Part shown: positions 36,758-45,983 of the stretch, piece after piece
How the letters are laid out: each line of letters begins with the position of its first letter
Position numbering within the stretch: position 1 is the first letter of the stretch
Assembly (NCBI RefSeq): GCF_006386545.1
Contig: NZ_SWAR01000022.1
Coordinates: forward strand, 1 to 64,000
DNA length: 64,000 bases
From: Methylibium rhizosphaerae
GTDB taxonomy: Bacteria > Pseudomonadota > Gammaproteobacteria > Burkholderiales > Burkholderiaceae_C
Reading direction: 5' to 3'
The notes under the pieces: generated by a model
Seen by the model: the letters and a program-made list of their open reading frames with translations, nothing else
The model's database searches: none
What the model was told of the DNA's origin: nothing
Position numbers and translations under genes: made by a program

Positions 36758-38077
36758 TCAGGACATGGAGAGGCGTTGGGTCAGGTTGAACAGCTCGGCC
36801 ACGTGCACCGGGGGCGCGGGCAGGGCTTCCTGGACGTCCGGGGAGACGAATGCGAATCCACGGGTGCTGTGCATGCCGTTCTTGATGGCGACGAAGGCGA
36901 CCAGTTCACCGAAGCGCTCGATCCGTCCGTTCGCAGTCACGATGGCGTCGTCCGGCGTGATCTCGTCGGGGTAGGTGAGGGTGGCGAACAAGCCGCGCTC
37001 GCGCAGCTCGATCTCGCCGAAGACCACGGCCCCCGTCCGCTCCATCCGCATGGCGCCCAACGCTTCGGCGGCCGCCTGGGCCTGGGCGTTGTCGTCGAAG
37101 AACACTTCGAAGTCGCGCGTCATGCGGGGCAGCACCCGCTGGCACGAGATGCCGGCAAGGCTGAGGAAGCGGGCATGTTCCTTGAGCCGGTAGTAGTACT
37201 TCACCCGGTCGTAGGGCACCTGGGTCAGGCCGGTGGCGACCATCAGCCGCACGCCCTGGCGGGTGAGTGCCAGGTAGTCGCCCAGGATGCGGTCGTACAC
37301 CTTCAGCATGTCACGCACCGGATCGGCCTCGGGGGCGATATACCAGGCCGGATTCGCCGAGGACTTGCGGTCGATTTCGGCGTTGAAGAAGTAGTGATGC
37401 TGGATGTGGGCCCCGGCGTTGAGGAACACGAAAGACACGTCCGGGCGGGCGCGCCGCCAGAGCGACCGGTGCACGAGGTGAATCAGCTGATCGAGGATGA
37501 GCGACTTGGTCCAGGGCTTGCGCCGCGTGCCGCGGATCAGGCGAAGCAGGTCGGTCGTGCCCCGGAAGTGGAAGCTGCGCAGCACGGCCTCGGCCAGCGT
37601 GAACAGGGAGCGCTTGGTGATACGGCCCGAGGCGTTGTCGTTCACGGTCTGGCGCAGCATCTCGGTGAGGCGGCGGGAGAAGCCTGAACCGTCCGAGGGC
37701 GTATCGGTCCACGGATCCGGCACGAAATAGGCCGGACGCTGCAGGCGATTGCGGGCGTTCATCGGCGAGATGGCGCCGACACGCAGGCCCTTGGACTCCA
37801 GCACCTCGAAGATCTGTACCAGGCTGTCAGGCGTGTTGACCACGTCGCCCAACCGGAAGACGCCGTGTTCCGCGTAGGTCTTTCCCGTCTGCGCGGAAAC
37901 CCACTGGATCCAGGGTTCCAGCTCCTCGTAACGCTGCTCGCCAAAGGTCTCCAGCGCGCGGAAGTCGTTCAGGAGGCTCTTGAACGCCGGGAGGTCGTCG
38001 TACTTTCCGGCGTAGTGCCGGACGACGTCGAAATTGACCTCGTTCAGCTGGATGACGATGAGGGGCTTCACGGACAT
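36758..38077 (-). CDS. alkaline-phosphatase-superfamily-like protein
   Basis: I recognise this 439-residue protein only loosely. The N-terminus (KPLIVIQLNEVNFDVVRHYA), FKSLLNDFRALETFGEQRYE and GKTYAEHGVFRLGD follow the layout of the AlkP/sulfatase fold. A typical Thr/Ser nucleophile with complete metal ligands is not clear: where a T or S is expected, Asn/Glu residues occur. It also has NAGAHIQHHYFFNAEID and a C-terminal beta segment (ERGLFATLTYPDEITPDDA). No signal peptide or membrane helix is evident. The role may be phosphodiester hydrolysis or transfer onto the polysaccharide; this is a guess from context. Confidence 0.65.
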   Translation of the reverse strand: MSVKPLIVIQLNEVNFDVVRHYAGKYDDLPAFKSLLNDFRALETFGEQRYEELEPWIQWVSAQTGKTYAEHGVFRLGDVVNTPDSLVQIFEVLESKGLRVGAISPMNARNRLQRPAYFVPDPWTDTPSDGSGFSRRLTEMLRQTVNDNASGRITKRSLFTLAEAVLRSFHFRGTTDLLRLIRGTRRKPWTKSLILDQLIHLVHRSLWRRARPDVSFVFLNAGAHIQHHYFFNAEIDRKSSANPAWYIAPEADPVRDMLKVYDRILGDYLALTRQGVRLMVATGLTQVPYDRVKYYYRLKEHARFLSLAGISCQRVLPRMTRDFEVFFDDNAQAQAAAEALGAMRMERTGAVVFGEIELRERGLFATLTYPDEITPDDAIVTANGRIERFGELVAFVAIKNGMHSTRGFAFVSPDVQEALPAPPVHVAELFNLTQRLSMS

Positions 38078-38155
38078 GGCTTGGGAGAAGGTGAGAGGGC
38101 GGAGCCGATTGTGCCGGGGCTGCCGCGGCGGCTGCAACGGAGGAGCGGCAGCCGC

Positions 38156-39298
38156 TCAGCCACGGAGTTCGCCATAGATCGCCAGGGTCGCCTTCACGAC
38201 GGCCTCGAGGTCGAACCGCCGGCGAGCGAGATGGCGTCCTGCCTCGCCATAGGCGCGCTGGCGCGCCGGCTCGTCGATGAGCCGTCGCAGGGTGGCCGCG
38301 AGTTGCACCGCGTCCGCCACGGGCACGAGGTCGCCGGTCACGCCGGGTTCGATCGCGTCGCGGCAGCCTGTTGCATCGGTGGTAACGACGGCGCAGCCGG
38401 CGGCGGCGGCCTCCAGCAGCGCCTTGGGCATGCCTTCGCGATAGGAGGGCAGGCAGACTATCGGTGCCTGGCCCAGCACTTCGGCCATGTCCGTCCGGTG
38501 CCCCCACCACTCGACCACGCCTTCGTCGACCCAGCCCCGGACCCGGGACTCCGGTATGGCCGATGGATTTTCATAGTCGGCAGTGCCCACGAGCACGAAG
38601 CGCCAAGGGCTCCCCGACTGCCGGATGCGGCGGGCCGCCTCGACGAATTCCTCGACGCCCTTGTCCTTCAGCAGGCGGGCGGGCAGCACCACGATCTGCT
38701 GGCGCCCTTCCAGGGGCAGGTCGACGTAGCGGCCCAGGGGAACCCCTGAGCCCGGGATCAACCGCAGATCAGCTTCACTGGCCAGCCCGGCCTTCGACAC
38801 CAGGGCCCAGTCGTCGGAGTTCTGCACGATCACCCGGCGGTGCGGGTGCCCGTAGGCAATGCGCACGATGGCCGAGTAAGCGCGGCGCAGCCAGATCAGG
38901 CGCGTGCTGCCCTCGCCGGTGAACAGCGAGCCCATGCCGGAGACCGCCAGCACCAGGGCCGGACAGCCGGTCATGCGCGCCGCAAGTCCGCCGTAGAGCA
39001 GGCCCTTGGGCGAGGCGCAGTGCACCAGGTCTGGCCGCCAGCGCCGCATCGTGCGGGCCAGTTCGAACAGCCCCCTGGCCTCGGCGAACGGGTGCAGGCC
39101 GCCGCTGCGGAAGCCGGTCGCGGTGTGAGGAATGCCCAGGCTTGCCAGCCGCTGCAATGCGTCGGCTTCCAGCGTGGGGCTGCCGGCCTGCCCTGTGACC
39201 AGTGCCACCTCATGGCAGGCGGCTCGCGCAGCCAGGGCCAGCGGCAGCCGGTGCGAGCAGAAGAAGGCCGCGTTGTTGACGACGTAGAGGATCCTCAT
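38156..39298 (-). CDS. glycosyltransferase family 4 protein
   Basis: This 380-residue GT-B enzyme begins MRILYVVNNAAFFCSHRLPL and has a WbuB/WbcN-like N-terminal domain (VHCASPKGLLYGGLAARMTG), then the donor-binding C-terminal domain VLPARLLKDKGVEEFVEAA. The motif SYREGMPKALLEAAAAGCAV carries the catalytic-site glutamates of the family. The sugar is unknown. Its ATG overlaps the AsnB-type stop (ATGA). Confidence 0.9.
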   Translation of the reverse strand: MRILYVVNNAAFFCSHRLPLALAARAACHEVALVTGQAGSPTLEADALQRLASLGIPHTATGFRSGGLHPFAEARGLFELARTMRRWRPDLVHCASPKGLLYGGLAARMTGCPALVLAVSGMGSLFTGEGSTRLIWLRRAYSAIVRIAYGHPHRRVIVQNSDDWALVSKAGLASEADLRLIPGSGVPLGRYVDLPLEGRQQIVVLPARLLKDKGVEEFVEAARRIRQSGSPWRFVLVGTADYENPSAIPESRVRGWVDEGVVEWWGHRTDMAEVLGQAPIVCLPSYREGMPKALLEAAAAGCAVVTTDATGCRDAIEPGVTGDLVPVADAVQLAATLRRLIDEPARQRAYGEAGRHLARRRFDLEAVVKATLAIYGELRG

Positions 39299-41280
39299 CG
39301 AGGCGCGTTCCGGTCAGCATCCACCGACTGCTTCCAGGCCTGGAACATCAGCACGTTCCACAGCTGGTGCTGGCGGTTGGCCACGCCTTGCAGGTGCTCG
39401 GCCCAGGCGCGGCGCACCGGCGCAGGGTCGAGCAGCCCGCCCGCCTCGAGCTGCCGCGGATCCAGGAGCGCCTCGGCCCAGTCGCGCAGCGGCCCACGCA
39501 GCCAATGGTCGATCGGCACGCCAAAACCCATCTTCGGCCGCTCGAGCAGGGCGCGGGGCACATGGCGGTAGAGCACCTGCCTCAAGGCCCATTTCGACAC
39601 GCCGTCACGGATCTTGTGCTCCATGGGCAGGCGCCATGCGAACTCGATGACCCGATGGTCGAGCATGGGCACTCGAGTCTCCAGCGAGACCGACATCGCG
39701 GCACGATCCACCTTGGCCAGGATGTCGTCCGGCAGGTAGGTCAACAAGTCCAGCGCCATCATGCGAGGCACCCCCGCCAGCGAGGCGAGCGCCGGATCCG
39801 CCTGCGTGAGCACCGTGGCAGGCTCGGTGCCGCCACGCACCAGGGAGGCGGGGTCCGACCACTGCGACACCAGCTCGAGATAGAGCGCATCGAGGGCAGG
39901 GCTGCACATGGCACGCGCACCCTTGTGGATCTTCTCGCCGAGGCGCGCGTAGCCATTGCTGCCGCGCAGACCTCCAGGCCCAAAGGCAGCAAGGCGGTTC
40001 CATGCGGTCTCGGGCAGGCTGCGCAACGCACTCGCGATGGCTCGCCGCAGCGGCAGCGGGATCCGGCTCAGCTTGCCCCACAGGCGCTGGGTGATCGCAT
40101 AGCGGCTGTAGCCGCCAAAGAGCTCGTCGCCCGCATCGCCCGACAGCGCGACGGTGACATGCTGCTTGGCGAGATGGGAGACCAGGCGGGTGGGGATCTG
40201 CGAGGAGTCGCCGAACGGCTCGTCGTACATCGACGGCAGCAAGGGCACGACGTCCATGGCTTGTTGTGCCGTGACGTAGAGCTCCGTGTGGTCGGTGCCC
40301 AGGTGGGCTGCGACGGCCTTCGCATGTTCCGCCTCGTTGAAGCCCTCTTCATGGAAGCCGATCGAGAACGTCCGCACGGGACGCGAGGATTGGGCCTGCA
40401 TGAGTGCCACGACTGTGGAGGAGTCGATGCCGCCGGAGAGGAAGGCTCCCAGTGGGACATCGGCCACCATCTGTCCGGCCACGGCAGACCGCAGGACGCG
40501 TTCAAGTTCGTTGACGGCTTCCTGCTCGGGCAGCACCAGGCTGTTTGCCGTTCCGTCGAGCATGGCCTGCGTGGCGGACCAGAACGCTTCATTTCTCGTC
40601 ACCGCACCCGACGCGTCGATGGTGACCACCATGCCGGGCATCACCTTGGAAATTCCACGGTGGATGGATCGCGGAGCCGGCACATAGCCGTGGCGCATGA
40701 ACTGCACCAACGCGTCACGGTCGACGGCGGCGGCGAACGCGGGGTGCGCGCGCAGTGCTTTCAGCTCGGAGCCGAACAGCAGTGCGCGCGCATGGCCTTC
40801 GCCTTGCCAGCCGAAGTAGAGGGGCTTCTCACCCGCACGATCGCGCGCGAGATGCAAGGTACGCAGTTGCCGGTCCCACAAGGCCAGGGCGAACATGCCT
40901 ACCGCGGCCGTCAGCGCGGCTTGCAACCCCCAGGCGTCGATCGCGGCCAACAGCGTCTCCGTGTCGGAGTGACCACGCCATGCGCAGGCCAGGCCTTCAG
41001 CCTCCAGCCGGGCTCGCATCTCCAGGTGGTTGTAGATCTCGCCGTTGAAGGCGATGACGTGCCTGCCGGAGGCCGAGGACATCGGCTGGTGGCCGGCCGG
41101 TGACAGGTCGACGATCGCCAGCCGGCGGTGGCTCAGCGCAATGCCGGCCGCTGCGTCGAGCCAGATGCCGCCGTCATCCGGTCCGCGATGGCGGATGACG
41201 TCGCCCATGCGGGCTGCCGTCGCGCGGGCAACGTCAGCGCCGAATCCTGTCGGAACAAGGAAGCCTGCAAAACCGCACAT
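39295..41280 (-). CDS. glutamine-hydrolysing asparagine synthase family amidotransferase
   Basis: This 661-residue protein has an N-terminal class II glutamine amidotransferase domain with nucleophile Cys2 (MCGFAGFLV), RHRGPDDGGIW and AFNGEIYNH. The C-terminal ATP-pyrophosphatase domain has the PP-loop GAFLSGGIDSSTVVALMQA and SGDAGDELFGGYSRY. In O-antigen loci such enzymes (WbpS type) amidate uronic-acid sugars. That suits this locus, which makes GalNAcA and GlcNAc(3NAc)A precursors, although a true asparagine synthetase cannot be excluded. The start was set so that Cys follows Met; a TTG precedes it. It overlaps both flanking glycosyltransferase genes. Confidence 0.9.
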   Translation of the reverse strand: MCGFAGFLVPTGFGADVARATAARMGDVIRHRGPDDGGIWLDAAAGIALSHRRLAIVDLSPAGHQPMSSASGRHVIAFNGEIYNHLEMRARLEAEGLACAWRGHSDTETLLAAIDAWGLQAALTAAVGMFALALWDRQLRTLHLARDRAGEKPLYFGWQGEGHARALLFGSELKALRAHPAFAAAVDRDALVQFMRHGYVPAPRSIHRGISKVMPGMVVTIDASGAVTRNEAFWSATQAMLDGTANSLVLPEQEAVNELERVLRSAVAGQMVADVPLGAFLSGGIDSSTVVALMQAQSSRPVRTFSIGFHEEGFNEAEHAKAVAAHLGTDHTELYVTAQQAMDVVPLLPSMYDEPFGDSSQIPTRLVSHLAKQHVTVALSGDAGDELFGGYSRYAITQRLWGKLSRIPLPLRRAIASALRSLPETAWNRLAAFGPGGLRGSNGYARLGEKIHKGARAMCSPALDALYLELVSQWSDPASLVRGGTEPATVLTQADPALASLAGVPRMMALDLLTYLPDDILAKVDRAAMSVSLETRVPMLDHRVIEFAWRLPMEHKIRDGVSKWALRQVLYRHVPRALLERPKMGFGVPIDHWLRGPLRDWAEALLDPRQLEAGGLLDPAPVRRAWAEHLQGVANRQHQLWNVLMFQAWKQSVDADRNAPR

Positions 41281-42419
41281 CAACGGATCTCTTCAATCAT
41301 CGATCGATATACCTGCTCGTACTGCCTGACGACGTGGCCGATCTCGAAGCGCTGCGCAATGCGCTGACGGGCGGCCTCGCCGAGCAGGCTTCTCTTTTCC
41401 GGAGGCATCCGAATCACCTCGACGAGCCGGCTGGCAAGAGCCTCCATGTCGCCCGACGGCACGACGTACCCGGCGTCGCCGACGATCTCGGAACAGTCCC
41501 CTACGTCGGTAGCGACACAAGGCACCTCGCATGCCATGGCTTCGCCGAGGACGTTGGGAAAGGCTTCCCCGAAGGACGAGGAGGCCAGCACGTCGATCGC
41601 GGCCATCAGGCGGGGCATGTCGTCTCGCCGCCCCAGCAGGTGCGTGGCGTCGGACAAGCCGACGGACCTCACCTTGGCGGTCAGCTCGTGGTTGTCCGCG
41701 GTCACGCCACCGCCGGCCAACACGAACCGGACCTGGGGTATCGCATCACGCACGCGCCGCGCGGCCTCGATGAACCCTGCGTGGTTCTTCTGCACGTCGT
41801 GTCGACCAAAGAGTCCGACGATCGGGGCATCCTGGCTGATGCCCAGCTCGGATCTCACCGACTCGCGCGCCTGCGGGTCCCGGCGGAACCGGGCGAGCTC
41901 GAAACCGTTGGGGATGACGCAGCTGCGAGAGCGGTCGTAGCCGATCTCCACGTGGGCGTCCAGGGCCCGCTGCGAGCACGAGACGATGCGGTCGGGGAGG
42001 TGGCGCGACAGGCGGGCGCACAGGCGAATGATCATCAGCGTCGTCCGCTTGTTGGCCATCTTTGACAGGTTCGCCTGGTGAAGGCACCAGGCGACCCGCC
42101 GCACGCCGGCCAGCCGCGCGGCAATGCCACCCAGCAGGTCCGGGTGGTACATCCAGGTGTGGACCACATCGGGGAGGAAGCGCCGGATTTGCGCGACGAG
42201 CCGGAACAGCGCGACGGGGTTCGGCAGCGACTTGCGCAGGCCCAGTGCAATGACCGGGATGCCCAGGGCCTGGATCCGCGGACCGATCTCTCCCATGTCC
42301 GTGAGCGAAATCACCACCGGGTCGAACTCCGAGCGGTCCATGTTCTGCAGCAGCTTGTGCAGCATCATCTCAGCCCCGCCCGTGGACAGGGTGGTGATCA
42401 CAAAGCAGATCTTTTTCAT
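41280..42419 (-). CDS. glycosyltransferase family 4 protein
   Basis: This 379-residue GT-B enzyme has the N-terminal pattern ICFVITTLSTGGAEMMLHKL. The inter-domain segment IPNGFELARFRRDPQAR and the C-terminal ASSSFGEAFPNVLGEAMACE with the family glutamates are clear. Its sugar substrate is unknown. It is coupled to the AsnB-type gene through TGATG and follows the polymerase gene by 51 nt. Confidence 0.92.
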   Translation of the reverse strand: MKKICFVITTLSTGGAEMMLHKLLQNMDRSEFDPVVISLTDMGEIGPRIQALGIPVIALGLRKSLPNPVALFRLVAQIRRFLPDVVHTWMYHPDLLGGIAARLAGVRRVAWCLHQANLSKMANKRTTLMIIRLCARLSRHLPDRIVSCSQRALDAHVEIGYDRSRSCVIPNGFELARFRRDPQARESVRSELGISQDAPIVGLFGRHDVQKNHAGFIEAARRVRDAIPQVRFVLAGGGVTADNHELTAKVRSVGLSDATHLLGRRDDMPRLMAAIDVLASSSFGEAFPNVLGEAMACEVPCVATDVGDCSEIVGDAGYVVPSGDMEALASRLVEVIRMPPEKRSLLGEAARQRIAQRFEIGHVVRQYEQVYRSMIEEIR

Positions 42420-42470
42420 CAGCAGGAAGAACCGTTCATGGAGAGGGGCTGCTCGTCATGCCAGGACTCC

Positions 42471-43424
42471 TCAGTCAGCGGACATGCCCAGCAGGCGCGG
42501 ATACAGGCTGCCCGTGAAGCCGAGGGCGATGCACATCGCGATGAGGATCGCCCAGAACACCAGCCGCTTGCTGCGTGACGCCGTGGGTGCGGACGAGCAG
42601 AGCAGGAAGTACGAGTTCTCGAAGATGCGGGCGGCCACGGGGCTGAAGTAGTAGCCGCCGAGATAGAAGCCGAGGAAGGCGGCAAACGGGCCGAAGTACT
42701 GCCGGTTGGCCAGCGCGAACAGCACCGGCAGCAACACGAGCCAGCTCAGGAATGCAGCCCCGGAGCCTTCGGAGGCGAGGAAGTCGTACACATCGGCCTG
42801 CCGGAAGCCGAGCGCCGCCGCGACCTGCGCCAGCCCGAAGGACAACGCGACCGAGACTCCTGCGGACACCAGCAGGATCTTCAAGGCGTCGACGCGTGTG
42901 CGTTCCGGGTGACGATCGTAGTAGCGGGCCAGCAGCACGTCGATCACGATCACCACCCAGAACGATGCATGCACGAGCGGCGTGGCGAACCGCAGCGTTC
43001 GCCATCGCCCTTCGGCGGTGAACAGGAACACATACAAGCCAAGCGCGAACCCCTGGCGCAGGTGGTCCACATGGTTCTTCAGGCTCGTGGGCAGCGCAAA
43101 GTACAGCACGATCGGCAGCAGGCTCCAGCGATTCATGCGCGCGACGCCGACTCCGGCGAATGCTGAACTCGCAAAGATGACGAATCGCAGGGCGCCCTCG
43201 TCTCCCAGGAGGGCGTTGGCCGAGTAGCACAGCAGCAGCCACAGCGGCTCGTTGAAGACGTAGCTGAGTCCTTCGTAGCGGGAGAGGATCTCCTGCGCGC
43301 CATTGAAGTACTCGAGGTAGTTCTCGTCGTCGAGCCCCAGCCCCATCGGGCGCGCCGCCAGCAAGGTGGCGATGAGCAGCACCATGGCGAGGGCAAAGGA
43401 ACGCGAGGGCTGGGCGACCTGCAT
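42471..43424 (-). CDS. EpsG-family polysaccharide polymerase (Wzy-like)
   Basis: This 317-residue integral membrane protein has about nine hydrophobic segments. The EpsG-type pattern includes LDDENYLEYFNGAQEILSR, FNEPLWLLLCYSANALLG, the charged loop LKNHVDHLRQGFALGLYVFL and TPLVHASFWVVIVIDVLL. It would polymerise flipped repeat units in the periplasm. It is the only polymerase candidate I see in the locus. The ATG at 43424 was chosen at the first hydrophobic segment; the upstream open frame to 43946 is a shadow of the glycosyltransferase gene. Confidence 0.82.
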   Translation of the reverse strand: MQVAQPSRSFALAMVLLIATLLAARPMGLGLDDENYLEYFNGAQEILSRYEGLSYVFNEPLWLLLCYSANALLGDEGALRFVIFASSAFAGVGVARMNRWSLLPIVLYFALPTSLKNHVDHLRQGFALGLYVFLFTAEGRWRTLRFATPLVHASFWVVIVIDVLLARYYDRHPERTRVDALKILLVSAGVSVALSFGLAQVAAALGFRQADVYDFLASEGSGAAFLSWLVLLPVLFALANRQYFGPFAAFLGFYLGGYYFSPVAARIFENSYFLLCSSAPTASRSKRLVFWAILIAMCIALGFTGSLYPRLLGMSAD

Positions 43425-43447
43425 GAAAGATCCCGGGGGCCCGCGCT

Positions 43448-44716
43448 TCAGCGCCGGGCCTCGTAGCGACGCCAGAAGCCTGTGCCCAGTGCGCGCGGCG
43501 CAAGGCGATCGACAAGTGCGCTGGCGAAGAGCAGCAGGCTGCGCGTGGACGGAGCCGAGGCGTTCACGACGCCGGCCCGCTTGTCCAGCTCGAGGAAGCC
43601 CTCGATGAGGCGTTCGATGGAGAACTCCTCGGCCTTGCGCGCCGAGCGTTCGCAGACCTGCGCGTATTCCTCGTCGGACAAGGCGTGCAGCTGCTCGCAG
43701 AACTCGGCAAAGCTGCGCTTTTCGTATCCGATGTCGGCTTCCTGGTAGTCGATGCCGGGCATCGAATGAAGGAAACCGTAGGTCTGCGGTTGCGGTTCGG
43801 ATTCGACGCCGATCAACGCAGGCACACCGCAGCCGGCCGCCTCGATGATGGCCGTGCCGCTGCCGACGAACAGCCAGGCGTCTTCGAGGACCTCGGGCAG
43901 CCGGGCGTACTCGATCGGACCATGCAGGTGAATCTGCTGCTCGCACCCCATCTCGCGGATCTGTGCCTCCAGGGCCTGGCGTCGGTCACCGTCGCCATAG
44001 ACGTGGTACTCGATCTGCAGTCCCTTGGCGGCAAGGGCCTGCACCGCGCGCGGAAACTGGAAGTTGTAGGTCTTGAACGAATTGATGCGACCAATCGACA
44101 CGACGCGACCCTTGCGCGCACGTGCCGGATCCCGGCGAACCAGACGGGAGAGGTCGACCCCTATCGGCAGCAGGGCCGACTCGGAATAGTCCTGTCCCAG
44201 ATGGCGCGCATAGGTGCTTCGGCAGGCCTCGTTGAAGAACACCATGTTCCGCGGAGGCACGACATGCCGCAACGTATGCGCCACTGCATTCACGAAATAG
44301 GAGCTGCGCATGTCCCACGTCGCGAACTCGTATTGGTAGTAGACGCCGCCGGTCACCTTGCGACCCCCGCACAGCCGGGCGAGCCGGCATGCCGTGAGCA
44401 TGGAGAAGGACTCCAGGAAGTGAATGTGGTCGACGTCTTCCAGCAGTGCCTCGGCCCGGGTGCGCGAGATCGGCGCGAAGAACTGGTAGAGCGTCAGGCG
44501 ACGAAGGGCCTTCACCTTGAAGACGTGCAGGTCTTCCAGGTACACGATGCTGGCCCAGCGCGCGAGTTCCTCGCTCAGTTCGGGGGCGCCCTTGCGGGAG
44601 GCCAGCAGCACGGTCACGCGCACCCCCGCAGCGCTCAGGCGGCGCGACACGCGAACCAGGAAGGTCTCGATGCCTCCCATCTGCAGTGCCCCATAGACAA
44701 AGAGGATGTGACGCAT
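43448..44716 (-). CDS. glycosyltransferase family 4 protein
   Basis: This 422-residue GT-B enzyme begins MRHILFVYGALQMGGIETFL, has VSIGRINSFKTYNFQFPRAV before the donor domain, and LFVGSGTAIIEAAGCGVPAL in place of the longer family signature. A C-terminal extension of about 60 residues is basic. Sugar specificity is unknown. It follows the flippase gene by 4 nt and precedes the polymerase gene by 23 nt. Confidence 0.88.
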   Translation of the reverse strand: MRHILFVYGALQMGGIETFLVRVSRRLSAAGVRVTVLLASRKGAPELSEELARWASIVYLEDLHVFKVKALRRLTLYQFFAPISRTRAEALLEDVDHIHFLESFSMLTACRLARLCGGRKVTGGVYYQYEFATWDMRSSYFVNAVAHTLRHVVPPRNMVFFNEACRSTYARHLGQDYSESALLPIGVDLSRLVRRDPARARKGRVVSIGRINSFKTYNFQFPRAVQALAAKGLQIEYHVYGDGDRRQALEAQIREMGCEQQIHLHGPIEYARLPEVLEDAWLFVGSGTAIIEAAGCGVPALIGVESEPQPQTYGFLHSMPGIDYQEADIGYEKRSFAEFCEQLHALSDEEYAQVCERSARKAEEFSIERLIEGFLELDKRAGVVNASAPSTRSLLLFASALVDRLAPRALGTGFWRRYEARR

Positions 44717-44720
44717 GGGG

Positions 44721-45983
44721 TCAGGTTTCCTTCGATTTCGAGACGAAGATCCTCAGTGCCACGACGCACACGACGAAGTAGACGAGGTAGGTCATGGCAT
44801 ACGCGATGCTCGCGCCTGCGGCTCCCAATTGCGCCACCAGCAGCGTGCCGGTGACGCACAAGGTCGCGGCCTGGAAGATCTCGGCACCGATGTACAGCCG
44901 CGCGCTGGCGCGGGCCACTCCGACGTAGCCGATGATGTAGGCCAGCAGCTTGAACACCGTGCCGACCACCTGCCAGGAAAACAGCTCCTGCGCCGGCAGG
45001 AGCTCCTTGCTGTAGAGCAGCAGGATGATCGGCCTGGACAGCAGGATGCTCAGGGCGGCAAACGCGAGGAGCACCGGAACGGCGAACACGTAGGCCTCGC
45101 GCACGACCTGGGTGATCAGCGCGGTGTGGTTCGCCTGCGCAAGCCGGGGCAGGTAGTAGTTGGTCAGCAGCACGGCGAGGAACTGCGTCGCCGTGTCGGT
45201 GTAGCGAACCGCGGCCTGCCAGTAGCCGACGGCGTCCCAGCCGGAGTGGCCATGGATGAGCTGCTGCAGATAGAGCTGCGTCAAGGGGAGCGTCAGCGCA
45301 GAGACGCTGAGCATCAGCGAGAACTTGAACAAGGTGGCGGCTTCGGGCCTGGCCCACGTGGGCCGCAGCAGCGCGAGGCTGGCGCGCGGCCAGGCGAAGC
45401 AGGCCCAGCAAAGCATCACCAGACCCGGACATGCGTTGAGCCACACGAGCCCCAGCATGGCCCCGGGTAGCCCCCACCGCCACACGCCGAAGGCGACGCC
45501 GCCCATGCCGATCAACGAACCGATCGCCGACAGCACGGCGTACTCGGAGGTCATGCGATGGCCGCTCATGTAGCCGCCCAGCAGCGTGGCGCAGGTCATG
45601 AAGAACTGGCCCGCAGCCAGCCAGCGGAAGACGTCCGCGTGCGTCCCGCTCCGGAAGAGTTGCTGCGAGAGCGGCTCGGCGAACGCGGCCAGGACAGCCC
45701 CGACCAGCACCGACCAGGCGATGCAGATGGTGGTGCTGGTCCCGGTTACGAGGCGGAGTTCAGCCGTGCGGTCCTGTGTCTCGGCGACGCGCTTGATGAC
45801 GCCGTTGAGAATGCCTGCGCCAGCCACCGTGGCAAGCACGCCAATTGCGTTCATCAGGAAGCCGATCTGCCCGAGCCCGTCGGCGCCGGTGTAGACGACG
45901 ATCAGCTTCACCGCGGCCAGCGCGGCGGCGAGTCTGGTCGCCGTCGATGCGCCGAGCATCAGGCCCGCACGCAGGAAGCTCAT
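44721..45983 (-). CDS. O-antigen/ECA-type flippase (WzxE-like)
   Basis: This 420-residue membrane protein has about 12 helices. The N-terminal pattern (LGASTATRLAAALAAVKLIV, YTGADGLGQIGFLMNAI) and GGYMSGHRMTSEYAVLSA resemble WzxE, which flips the Fuc4NAc-containing lipid III in enterobacterial common antigen synthesis. It lies directly after wecD- and wecE-like genes, the same partners as in the ECA locus. Its ATG overlaps the wecE stop (ATGA). It is the second flippase in this locus. Confidence 0.88.
   Translation of the reverse strand: MSFLRAGLMLGASTATRLAAALAAVKLIVVYTGADGLGQIGFLMNAIGVLATVAGAGILNGVIKRVAETQDRTAELRLVTGTSTTICIAWSVLVGAVLAAFAEPLSQQLFRSGTHADVFRWLAAGQFFMTCATLLGGYMSGHRMTSEYAVLSAIGSLIGMGGVAFGVWRWGLPGAMLGLVWLNACPGLVMLCWACFAWPRASLALLRPTWARPEAATLFKFSLMLSVSALTLPLTQLYLQQLIHGHSGWDAVGYWQAAVRYTDTATQFLAVLLTNYYLPRLAQANHTALITQVVREAYVFAVPVLLAFAALSILLSRPIILLLYSKELLPAQELFSWQVVGTVFKLLAYIIGYVGVARASARLYIGAEIFQAATLCVTGTLLVAQLGAAGASIAYAMTYLVYFVVCVVALRIFVSKSKET

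Noticed and set aside
40755-41103. plus-strand open frames opposite the AsnB-type gene
   Set aside because: Arg/Pro-rich shadow translation; the minus-strand amidotransferase motifs are complete.
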